Positions 1-6,781 of a DNA stretch of 24,303 nucleotides are shown here, in pieces; the stretch's first letter is position 1; every line of letters begins with the position of its first letter. Location of the stretch: positions 2,596 through 26,898 of the forward strand of contig DIFG01000062.1 of NCBI GenBank assembly GCA_002419025.1. The letters run 5' to 3'. The notes beneath the pieces are model-generated. The model worked only from the letters and a program-made list of their open reading frames with translations. It did no database searches and was not told where the DNA came from. The position numbers and the translations under genes were made by a program. Origin of the DNA: Deltaproteobacteria bacterium UBA5754 (GTDB taxonomy: Bacteria > Desulfobacterota > Dissulfuribacteria > Dissulfuribacterales > UBA5754).

Positions 1-56
1 TTTTGACCTCCTCGCGCCTTGCCCTCGGACGAAAATCCTCATTTTTCAAGGTTCCC
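1..56. repeat. Arm of a palindromic repeat element (left window end)
   Basis: Positions 40-56 (CATTTTTCAAGGTTCCC) are the exact reverse complement of 24198-24214. Positions 1-21 are identical to 24283-24303. If the window ends are overlapped on those 21 bases, this stretch becomes the second arm of a 141-bp near-palindrome whose first arm is at 24198-24267. No gene is visible here: cobQ ends at 71, and the short frames across the repeat look like nothing known. The element probably belongs to a dispersed repeat family, which is inferred from its presence at both ends. Confidence 0.75.
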
Positions 57-70
57 TTCAGTCAATCATG

Positions 71-1570
71 TCATTCTATTCCCACGAGGGAAAGGAGCCG
101 GGGAAGATCTGCGTGGGATTCCATCCAGCTGGCGAGGAGGTCGAATCTGGCCTCTCTAAGGACGCGCCAGGACGTGGTCGTTTCGATGGGTTCAAGGCCT
201 TTTCGTGCCCTCAGGAAGTCCAGAAAGGCCCGACGGAGTGCGTCTTCGTCAAAGAGTCCGTGGATGTACGTCCCGAGCACGGGAAGGGTCGGGTGGGCTG
301 CCCCGATGTGTGTCCCGTGGTCCGGTCCGAGGGGCCGGAAAGGTCCTGTGGCCGCGGTTCGGCCCATGTGGATCTCGTAGCCCCGGGCAAGGACGGGGTC
401 AGGAAAGAAGGGCGGGGCATGGAAGGTGATGGCCGTCTGGACGAGTCGTTTTTCATTTGCCATCTCCGTTTCTACAGGCAATAGCCCGAGGCCCGGACGC
501 ATGCCCTCGTGCCCGTCATGGCCGTGGGGGTCCAGGATCCTGGTCCCGAGCATCTGATAGCCGCCGCAGATCCCGAGGATCGGGATTCCCTCTTGCGCGA
601 GATCGCGTATGACCCGGTCCCATCCGGAGGCCTTGAGGAAGGCGAGGTCAGAAAGGGTGGTCTTGGTGCCGGGCAGTACGATGCAGTCGCATGGGCCGAG
701 GTCAGAGGGAGAGGTCGGGAAGGCGAGGGAGACGTCCGGCTCCGCGGCCAATGGGGCGAAGTCCGTGAAATTGCTGATGCGCGGCAGATGGACCACTGCG
801 ATTCGAATCCCCTCTGCCTTTTCCGTTTCAAGGTTCTTGACAAAGACGCCGTCCTCCTCGTCGAAGCGGGCATCGGGTATCCATGGCAGGACGCCCAGGC
901 ATGGCAGATCCGGAATGATCTCGACGAACTGGCGGATCCCAGGGGCGAGGAGGGAGACGTCCCCACGAAACCTGTTCACGAGGTAGCCGGCGAAACGGTT
1001 TCGGTGACGGTCAGGGACAAGGTCGTACGTGCCCTTGATCCAGGCGAAGACCCCGCCCCGGTCTATGTCCCCCACGAGGACAACCGGGGCATCGGCCATC
1101 TCCGCCGCGAACATGTTTACGAGGTCCGTGGTCTGGAGGTTGATCTCGGCGGGGCTTCCCGCGCCCTCGATCACGATGACGTCGTAGTCCGCGGAAAGCG
1201 ATTCGTACGCCTCGCGCACGACAGCGGAGTGGGCCGCGAAGCGTGCGTAGTATTCCCTGCCCGGGATGGTTTCCGAGGGCATCCCCAGGAGGATGACCTG
1301 GGACCTGGCCTCGCCCGTGGGCTTGAGGAGGATGGGGTTCATGCGGACGTCCGGGAGGATGCCGCATGCTTCTGCCTGGAATGCCTGGGCCCGTCCCATC
1401 TCGCCCCCATCCATGGTGACGAATGAATTGAGGGCCATGTTCTGGGCCTTGAATGGCGCGACCTTGACCCCTCTTTTTGCGAGGGCCTTGCAGAATGCCG
1501 CGGTGACGAGGCTCTTCCCGACCCCTGAGCCCGTACCCTGGAACATGATGGCGCGTGCCTTGCCGTGCAT
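71..1570 (-). CDS. cobQ: Cobyric acid synthase (adenosylcobyric acid synthase, glutamine-hydrolysing)
   Basis: CobQ amidates four side-chain carboxyls of adenosylcobyrinic acid a,c-diamide, using glutamine and ATP, in cobalamin synthesis. The 499-residue product has the usual family length. The N-terminal domain starts with an ATP-binding loop at about residues 10-20 (FQGTGSGVGKS), followed by APFKAQNMALNS. The C-terminal class I glutamine amidotransferase domain shows the nucleophile Cys335 in GICGGYQM and the His437 of GTYIHGLFD. The start ATG at 1570 matches the family N-terminus; an in-frame extension to 1936 has no similarity to CobQ. No clear Shine-Dalgarno precedes it, but a perfect 16-bp palindrome lies 14 nt upstream. 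No other cobalamin gene is in view, so its partners lie elsewhere or beyond the left edge. The gene is complete, with its TGA stop at 71-73. Confidence 0.95.
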   Translation of the reverse strand: MHGKARAIMFQGTGSGVGKSLVTAAFCKALAKRGVKVAPFKAQNMALNSFVTMDGGEMGRAQAFQAEACGILPDVRMNPILLKPTGEARSQVILLGMPSETIPGREYYARFAAHSAVVREAYESLSADYDVIVIEGAGSPAEINLQTTDLVNMFAAEMADAPVVLVGDIDRGGVFAWIKGTYDLVPDRHRNRFAGYLVNRFRGDVSLLAPGIRQFVEIIPDLPCLGVLPWIPDARFDEEDGVFVKNLETEKAEGIRIAVVHLPRISNFTDFAPLAAEPDVSLAFPTSPSDLGPCDCIVLPGTKTTLSDLAFLKASGWDRVIRDLAQEGIPILGICGGYQMLGTRILDPHGHDGHEGMRPGLGLLPVETEMANEKRLVQTAITFHAPPFFPDPVLARGYEIHMGRTAATGPFRPLGPDHGTHIGAAHPTLPVLGTYIHGLFDEDALRRAFLDFLRARKGLEPIETTTSWRVLREARFDLLASWMESHADLPRLLSLVGIE

Positions 1571-1583
1571 GGCAGGGGAGCTT

Positions 1584-1599
1584 ATGCCCGATCGGGCAT
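1584..1599. promoter_or_regulatory. Perfect 16-bp palindrome upstream of cobQ
   Basis: ATGCCCGATCGGGCAT reads the same on both strands and sits in the divergent cobQ/aminotransferase interval, 14 nt before the cobQ start. It could be an operator or the stem of a leader hairpin. On the minus strand it also encodes a five-codon frame (ATG CCC GAT CGG GCA TAA) ending just before cobQ. Its function is unknown and the symmetry is the only evidence. Confidence 0.4.
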
Positions 1600-1741
1600 G
1601 GGCGCAATGCCAAGCCGATCTGGGATGCCGGGGAAAACCGCGGGTCGGTAAAGGCATCGGAGTTGACTTTTTCCCGAGAAGGGAGAAATCTGCACGAATC
1701 TCCCTCTGGAGAATTTCATCTTCCATGTGCACCCTAATACC

Positions 1742-2932
1742 ATGAAAAAGATAACCCCATCGCTTAGAACACAGCATATCACCTACGCCATTCGGGACAT
1801 CATCGCCATCTCCGAGCAGCGGAAAAAGGCGGGCGGTGACCTCGTATACCTCAATATCGGCGACCCGGTCCTTTTCGGTTTCTCGACTCCGTCCCACCTC
1901 GTCGAGGCGTGCTACCGCGCCATGCGTGAAAACCACACGAATTATTCAGCCTCCGAAGGGGTCCCGGAGGCCGTGGAGGCCGTCCGACAGGAGGCCCTGC
2001 GGGATGGAATCGAGCCCTACGATATCCTTATCACGACCGGGGCGAGCGAGGGGATCGACTTTGCCCTTTCGGCCCTTGTCAACCGCGGGGAGAATGTCCT
2101 CGTGCCCTCACCGGGCTATCCCCTTTACAACGCCCTCCTTGCGAGACTCCTCGGGGAGGCGAGGCCGTACCGCCTTGACGAGGAAAAAAACTGGGAACCT
2201 GACATCGAGCACATCGAAAGGCAGATCGACGACAAGACCAAGGGAATCGTGGTCATCAACCCCAACAACCCGACCGGTGCCATCTACTCGGAGAAGACCC
2301 TGCGCGCGATCATCGCCGTGGCCAAACGGCACGATCTCGTGATCCTGAGTGATGAGATCTATAACAAACTCATCTTGAACGGGCAGCCGCACATCCCCCT
2401 TGCCTCCCTGGACAGGGAGGTCCCCGTCATGACCTTTAACGGGCTCTCGAAGAACTACCTCGCTCCCGGGTTTCGAATCGGGTGGGCCATTGCCAGCGGT
2501 CTTCCTGAGCTCGTTGGCGACTATGTGGAGGCCATGAAAAAACTCGCACGTGCCCGGCTTTGCGCATCCCATCCCAAGCAGTTCGCCATTTCCGTGGCCC
2601 TGAACGGCGACCATTCCCACATCTTGGAGACGGTGGAGAAGCTCAGGCGGAGACGGGACCTCACGGTCGAGCGCCTGAATGAAATTCCGGGCATCTCCTG
2701 CCAGAGACCGAACGGGGCGTTCTACGCCTTTCCGAGGATCGAGGTGGACGTGAACGACGAGGATTTCGTCAAGGATCTCATACGTGAGACCGGTGTGGTC
2801 GTGGTCCATGGGAGCGGTTTCGGCCCCTTGCCCGCCTCACCCCATTTCCGCATGGTCTTTCTCCCGGAGGAAAAGGCCCTGAACGAGGCATTCGATCGTA
2901 TAGACGCCTACATGAGACGTCACTTCATCTGA
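1742..2932 (+). CDS. Class I PLP-dependent aminotransferase, AlaA/AspC-like
   Basis: This is a fold-type I aminotransferase of 396 residues that would move an amino group between an amino acid and a 2-oxo acid through PLP. Visible landmarks are NPNNPTG (about 173-179), Asp204 and Tyr207 in SDEIYNK, the PLP lysine Lys237 in SKNYLAPGFRIGW, and an arginine in HFRMVF near the C-terminus that should bind the substrate carboxylate. The sequence most resembles the alanine-forming subgroup (AlaA), but the substrate cannot be fixed from sequence. The ATG at 1742 is chosen to give an ordinary N-terminus (MKKITPS); an in-frame ATG at 1727 would add five residues and lies 14 nt after a GGAGA. Neither start has an ideal ribosome site. 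The gene converges on the permease with no gap: its TGA (2930-2932) is followed directly by the opposing stop, giving TGATCA. Confidence 0.9.
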   Translation: MKKITPSLRTQHITYAIRDIIAISEQRKKAGGDLVYLNIGDPVLFGFSTPSHLVEACYRAMRENHTNYSASEGVPEAVEAVRQEALRDGIEPYDILITTGASEGIDFALSALVNRGENVLVPSPGYPLYNALLARLLGEARPYRLDEEKNWEPDIEHIERQIDDKTKGIVVINPNNPTGAIYSEKTLRAIIAVAKRHDLVILSDEIYNKLILNGQPHIPLASLDREVPVMTFNGLSKNYLAPGFRIGWAIASGLPELVGDYVEAMKKLARARLCASHPKQFAISVALNGDHSHILETVEKLRRRRDLTVERLNEIPGISCQRPNGAFYAFPRIEVDVNDEDFVKDLIRETGVVVVHGSGFGPLPASPHFRMVFLPEEKALNEAFDRIDAYMRRHFI

Positions 2933-3766
2933 TCATCCACGGGACCTCCTCGACCTGGGATCGAGGGCCTCCCGGAGCCCTTCCCCGAGGAGGTTGTATC
3001 CGAGAACGGTGATCAGGATCGCAAGCCCCGGAAAGACCGAAAGCCACCACGCGACCTCCAGGTTGTCTTTCCCCTCGGTGAGCATATTGCCCCAACTGGG
3101 GGTCGGGACCTGGACCCCGATGCCGAGAAAGCTGAGGGCGCTTTCCGTGAGGATGGCCCCCCCGACCCCGAGGGTGGCTGAGACGAGGATGGGGGCCACG
3201 GCGTTCGGAAGGATGTGTGAGAAGATGATCCGGGCGTCCGATGCCCCTGCGATTCGGGCGGCCATGACGAATTCCCGTTCCTTGAGGCTCAGCAACTCGG
3301 CACGGACGAGGCGGGCCACTCCCATCCATCCTGTGAGCCCAATGACCGCCATGATGTTCCAGATGGAGGGTTCGAGAAAGGCGATGACCGCCATGATGAG
3401 AAAGATCGTGGGGAAGCAGAGCATCATGTCCACGAATCGCATGATGACCCCGTCGATCCAGCGTCCGTAGAAACCGGCCACCGCCCCGAGGACAGTGCCG
3501 ATGGCGGTCGCAAGCCCCACGGCCACGAAACCCACGAGAAGGGATATTCGGGCACCGTTGATGAGACGGCTGAGGCAGTCCCGGCCGAGGGAATCGGTCC
3601 CGAGGGGATAGGCCGGGGAGGGGGGAAGAAGGATGGCCCGGGTATCGATGGCATAGGGGTCGTGAGGGGAGATCCAGGGGGCGAGGACCGCGACGACGGC
3701 GAGTGTGCCCACGATGGCAAGCCCGGTGACGGCAAGGGGGTTTCGAAGGAAGTCCTTCCACCACAT
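2933..3766 (-). CDS. ABC transporter permease, DppC/OppC (peptide/nickel) family
   Basis: This is an inner-membrane permease subunit of a peptide/nickel-type ABC importer, 277 residues. It has the N-terminal membrane segment of the DppC type followed by SPHDPY, then LGTDSLGRDCLSRLINGAR, about five further hydrophobic segments, and the EAA-type cytoplasmic loop (EREFVMAARIAGAS...HILPN) that contacts the ATPase. A strong ribosome site (AAGGAGGGT, 3774-3782) lies inside the last codons of thpR and is well spaced for the ATG at 3766. It is the last gene of the thyX-to-thpR run. The partners normally beside it (DppB-type permease, two ATPases, binding protein) are absent, so this subunit is an orphan here. 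The substrate cannot be assigned. Confidence 0.9.
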   Translation of the reverse strand: MWWKDFLRNPLAVTGLAIVGTLAVVAVLAPWISPHDPYAIDTRAILLPPSPAYPLGTDSLGRDCLSRLINGARISLLVGFVAVGLATAIGTVLGAVAGFYGRWIDGVIMRFVDMMLCFPTIFLIMAVIAFLEPSIWNIMAVIGLTGWMGVARLVRAELLSLKEREFVMAARIAGASDARIIFSHILPNAVAPILVSATLGVGGAILTESALSFLGIGVQVPTPSWGNMLTEGKDNLEVAWWLSVFPGLAILITVLGYNLLGEGLREALDPRSRRSRG

Positions 3767-3771
3767 GAAAA

Positions 3772-4347
3772 CTACCCTCCTTCGCCCGGAGTCAGGGGGA
3801 ACCGCTCGATCGGGGTGTAGACAGCCCCTCGGGGGCCGAGATCGCTACGGTAGAGGACGAACTCCCGGACAGGAAAGGCCTGGGCCGAGAACCCGTCTGC
3901 GAGAAAGGTCGGAAGGATCTTGGCGATGGCAAGTGGAGAACGGACGCGCCCTAAGGTGATGTGAGGTGCGAAATCCCTGTTTTCCCCGGGATGGCCGAGG
4001 ACGCTCAGAGCGGATTCGAGCCTGTCGTGGAGACGGGAGAGGCGCGGGATGTCGCCGGAAAGCCCGATCCATAGGACGCGGGGGCGTGTGGCGTGGGGAA
4101 AGACCCCGGTACCTTTGGGTTCGAGCATGAAGGGGGAAATGCCGTAGGCCACAGCGCGGCAGGCCGCGGCGATCCTGTGGAGATCCTCTTTCAAGACGTC
4201 TCCCAGAAAGAGGAGGGTGACGTGGAGATTCTCAGGAGGGATCCATGAGATCCGGCCCTTCTGGGTCCTGCGCCAGGAAGAGACGGCCTTCCCGATCCCT
4301 TCTGAGAGTTCATCGGGCAGATCGATCGCAAGGAAGGCGCGTACCAT
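3772..4347 (-). CDS. thpR: RNA 2',3'-cyclic phosphodiesterase (2H family, LigT/ThpR)
   Basis: This is a 191-residue 2H phosphoesterase. The family hydrolyses 2',3'-cyclic phosphate ends of RNA to 2'-phosphates and was first described as a 2'-5' RNA ligase. Both catalytic HxT motifs are present: His42-Val-Thr44 in LHVTLLFLG and His129-Ile-Thr131 in PHITLGRV. The N-terminus MVRAFLAIDLPDE is typical. Its start overlaps the 3' end of cinA by 38 nt and it ends 5 nt before the permease, so it is probably translated from the same transcript. No good Shine-Dalgarno precedes the ATG, so translation may depend on coupling to cinA. Confidence 0.93.
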   Translation of the reverse strand: MVRAFLAIDLPDELSEGIGKAVSSWRRTQKGRISWIPPENLHVTLLFLGDVLKEDLHRIAAACRAVAYGISPFMLEPKGTGVFPHATRPRVLWIGLSGDIPRLSRLHDRLESALSVLGHPGENRDFAPHITLGRVRSPLAIAKILPTFLADGFSAQAFPVREFVLYRSDLGPRGAVYTPIERFPLTPGEGG

Positions 4348-5572
4348 ACTGGAGGGTGCGTCTCAGCCAGTCGAGGGCGGTCTCGGCCGTGGATTTCTGG
4401 ATCATGGAACGGGTCCCGGAGAAGCAAAACCGGTGGCTCGCAGTCCAATCCGGTGTGGCAATGGCGATGTGGACCGTGCCTACGGGCTTTTCCTCCGTGC
4501 CTCCTGACGGTCCTGCGATACCGGTGACGGCGATCCCAAAGGGGACATGGGCGATTCGCACGATGCCTTCCACCATGTGAAGGGCGGTCTCTTCGCTCAC
4601 GGCCCCGTGTCTTTCGAGGACATCCTCCGGGACGCCGAGGATCTCGATCTTCGAGCGGTTGCTGTAGGTGATGACCCCGCGGTCGAACCAGGCCGAGCTT
4701 CCAGGTATCCGAGTGATCCGCGAAGCGATGAGCCCTCCGGTGCAGGATTCGGCTGTGGCGAGAAGGCCCCCCCTTTCAGTGAGAAGGCGTCCGAGGGCCG
4801 ATTCGAGGGTGTCGTCGTCGATCGCCACGATATTTTCCCCAAGCCGGGCCTCGGTCTCTTTACAGACAGCGAGAAAGACGGCGTCCACAGCCCTCCCGTC
4901 ATGGTCCCGGGCCGTGACCGTGACGTGGACCTCCGGGAACACGGGATAGTATCCGATGGTGACCAGATCCCCATGTGCGAGATCGCCGACCATGGCGTTG
5001 ATCTCGGTCTCAAGGAGGCAGAAGGTCCGGTAGGTACGGCACCGGATGAAATCCGGCGAGACAAGGGCGTGAAGCCTGGGCAGGACGGCCTCGACGAGGA
5101 GGCGTTCCATCTGTTCCGGGATGCCAGGGAGAAAAAAGAATGAGACGCCGCGGTGCTCAAGGGCGTATCCCGCGGCAGAACCTAAGGGGTCCAGTACCTG
5201 TGCGCCCTTGGGGAGATAGGCGAGTTTTCGAATCATGTCGGCCCGAGTCGAGCCCCATGTCTTTCCGTGGGCCATTAGGCGTTTTTGGATCCCTTCATTG
5301 AGGACGAGGGGGATGCCGAGAGCGCTGGAGACCGTCTCGTTTGTGATGTCGTCAGTGGTGGGGCCGAGGCCCCCTGTGACGATCACGAAACGGGATCTTG
5401 TCATCGCGTGGGTGATGACGTCCCGTATGTCTTTCGGGTCGTCCCCCACGGTCGTTATGCGGTTGATGGGGTAGCCGGCGGAAAAGAGGCGGCTTGCGGC
5501 AAATCCGCTCGTAGCGTTCATGACCCGTCCCGAGGTCAGCTCGTTACCGATGGCGATGATCTCACCACGCAT
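4310..5572 (-). CDS. cinA: CinA family protein: MoaB-like domain plus nicotinamide-nucleotide amidase domain
   Basis: This is a full-length two-domain CinA of 420 residues. The N-terminal COG1058 domain (about 1-170) has IAIGNELTSGR and FVIVTGGLGPTTDD; in characterised homologues it acts as an ADP-ribose pyrophosphatase. The C-terminal PncC domain (about 255-410) has ATAESCTGGLIASRIT with Cys277 and GIAVTGIAGPSGGT; this domain deamidates NMN to nicotinate mononucleotide in NAD recycling. The ATG at 5572 overlaps the end of pgpA by 11 nt, and the 3' end overlaps thpR by 38 nt. With nadB two genes upstream, the operon carries both de novo and salvage NAD functions. Confidence 0.93.
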   Translation of the reverse strand: MRGEIIAIGNELTSGRVMNATSGFAASRLFSAGYPINRITTVGDDPKDIRDVITHAMTRSRFVIVTGGLGPTTDDITNETVSSALGIPLVLNEGIQKRLMAHGKTWGSTRADMIRKLAYLPKGAQVLDPLGSAAGYALEHRGVSFFFLPGIPEQMERLLVEAVLPRLHALVSPDFIRCRTYRTFCLLETEINAMVGDLAHGDLVTIGYYPVFPEVHVTVTARDHDGRAVDAVFLAVCKETEARLGENIVAIDDDTLESALGRLLTERGGLLATAESCTGGLIASRITRIPGSSAWFDRGVITYSNRSKIEILGVPEDVLERHGAVSEETALHMVEGIVRIAHVPFGIAVTGIAGPSGGTEEKPVGTVHIAIATPDWTASHRFCFSGTRSMIQKSTAETALDWLRRTLQYGTRLPCDRSAR

Positions 5573-6071
5573 TCTGTGTCACCATGTCCCAGATTCGGCC
5601 GAGGAGATTGGCGCTGATACCGGCCAGGATGTCGTCTGCCACCACTCCGATTCCGCCGGAAACCCTTTTTTCCACCCATCCTATACCAAAAGGCTTGGTG
5701 ATGTCGAGGAGACGGAAAAGGACAAAGGCCCGAAGGACCACGAAGAGGGACGTGTCCGTGAAGGCGAGGGCCACGGCCATCCCGGCCACCTCGTCCACAA
5801 CGATCGGAGAGGCGTCCTCCCGCCCTAGAAGCCTTCCCGCCCGTCCGGCGAGATATACGGCGCCAAGGCAGAGGAGCACGATGGCCGAGGCCTCTCCAGC
5901 CGGGGGCAGGGCATGTGCGGCATGGGCAAGAGGGATGGCCGGGAGACTTCCCCATGTGCCCGGGGCATAGGGGATCCGTCCGAGAAAGCCTGCCGTCGCC
6001 CCGAAAAGTACGAGACAGTCCGAAAAGGAGAGGCCGACGGGCCATTTTTCCACCCGCTTGCCCTCGTTCAC
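5562..6071 (-). CDS. pgpA: Phosphatidylglycerophosphatase A
   Basis: PgpA dephosphorylates phosphatidylglycerophosphate to phosphatidylglycerol at the inner membrane. The 169-residue product has the family signature PYAPGTWGSLPA (about 34-44) and the acidic IVVDEVAGM (Asp93, Glu94), with several hydrophobic helices. A GTG start at 6071 is chosen because it overlaps the TGA of the upstream gene in a GTGA arrangement and has GGGAGG nine bases before it. The longer open frame to 6680 overlaps the VTT gene and lacks family similarity. It overlaps cinA by 11 nt downstream. The upstream neighbour is also a membrane protein of a lipid-linked family. Confidence 0.92.
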   Translation of the reverse strand: MNEGKRVEKWPVGLSFSDCLVLFGATAGFLGRIPYAPGTWGSLPAIPLAHAAHALPPAGEASAIVLLCLGAVYLAGRAGRLLGREDASPIVVDEVAGMAVALAFTDTSLFVVLRAFVLFRLLDITKPFGIGWVEKRVSGGIGVVADDILAGISANLLGRIWDMVTQNAW

Positions 6072-6781
6072 CTCCCGTCTCCTCCCTGGGGGCTGGTTCG
6101 GCGTTCCACCCATGCGTACAGACGTTCCCTGGCAATCCATGCAGGCAGGACGATGAGGGCCGTGGCTCCGAAAACGAGAGCCATGCGCCCCACGTCCCCA
6201 TCGTAGACGCTCGCTCCCTGGAGAGCGAGCATCAAGGTGCCGGGGATGCGTCCGATTCCGGTGATAAAGAGGAATATCTGCCATGGCATGCGGGAGAGGC
6301 CGAGGATGTAGCAGAGAAAGTCCTTGGGAAAGCCGGGGAAAACGAAGAGAAAGAAAAAGATGAAGATCCCCTGGTGTTCGACGAGGTGCTCGAATCTGGC
6401 GTAGGTCGAAGATCCTTCCAGATATCTCTTGATGAGGCTCCGAAAGGAGCGTGCGAGGAAAAAGGCGAGAAAGGAGCCGAGGACAAGTCCGCCCATGGCG
6501 AGGAAAAAGCCCTTCCACGCCCCGAATAGGAATCCAGCGATGAATCCCGTCGCCTCGCCCGGCACAGGGGCGGCCACGACCTGAATGGCCTGGACAAAAA
6601 CGAATACGAGGGGTGCGAGGTGGCCATGGGAAAGGATGAAGGCCCTGAGCGCCTCCTTGTTGTGGGAGATTCCGGCCCACATTTCATGCAAGGCGGACAT
6701 GACGGCAGGGGCGGCAAAAAAGACTGCTGCGGCAGCAACGGCAAGGGAACCTGCGAGGAGAACCCGCCCCCTCCGCTTCAT
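6068..6781 (-). CDS. VTT-domain (TVP38/TMEM64, DedA superfamily) membrane protein
   Basis: This is an inner-membrane protein of 237 residues with an N-terminal hydrophobic segment (RVLLAGSLAVAAAAVFF) and about five more. The VTT/SNARE-associated core includes VPGEATGFIAGFLFG, GLVLGSFLAFFLARSF and the conserved FPGFPKDFLCYILGLS followed by IGRIPGTLML. Relatives are implicated in lipid transbilayer movement or membrane homeostasis, but this subfamily is not well characterised. The ATG at 6781 forms an ATGA overlap with the nadB stop, which selects it over an ATG at 6841 inside nadB. The stop overlaps the pgpA start (GTGA). Pairing with pgpA makes a role in phospholipid handling plausible; that is inference. 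Confidence 0.87.
   Translation of the reverse strand: MKRRGRVLLAGSLAVAAAAVFFAAPAVMSALHEMWAGISHNKEALRAFILSHGHLAPLVFVFVQAIQVVAAPVPGEATGFIAGFLFGAWKGFFLAMGGLVLGSFLAFFLARSFRSLIKRYLEGSSTYARFEHLVEHQGIFIFFFLFVFPGFPKDFLCYILGLSRMPWQIFLFITGIGRIPGTLMLALQGASVYDGDVGRMALVFGATALIVLPAWIARERLYAWVERRTSPQGGDGR

Noticed and set aside
509..1426. 305-codon plus-strand frame opposite cobQ
   Set aside because: It is the mirror frame of the well-supported cobQ; its Asp/Gly/Glu/Val-rich content is typical of an antisense shadow.
1663..1691. TTGACT with a downstream -10 as a promoter for the aminotransferase
   Set aside because: The hexamer 17 bases later (AAATCT) matches the -10 consensus poorly, so it was not annotated.
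1571..1741. Cobalamin riboswitch in front of cobQ
   Set aside because: No B12-box-like GCCACTG or the other conserved segments were found on the minus strand of this interval.
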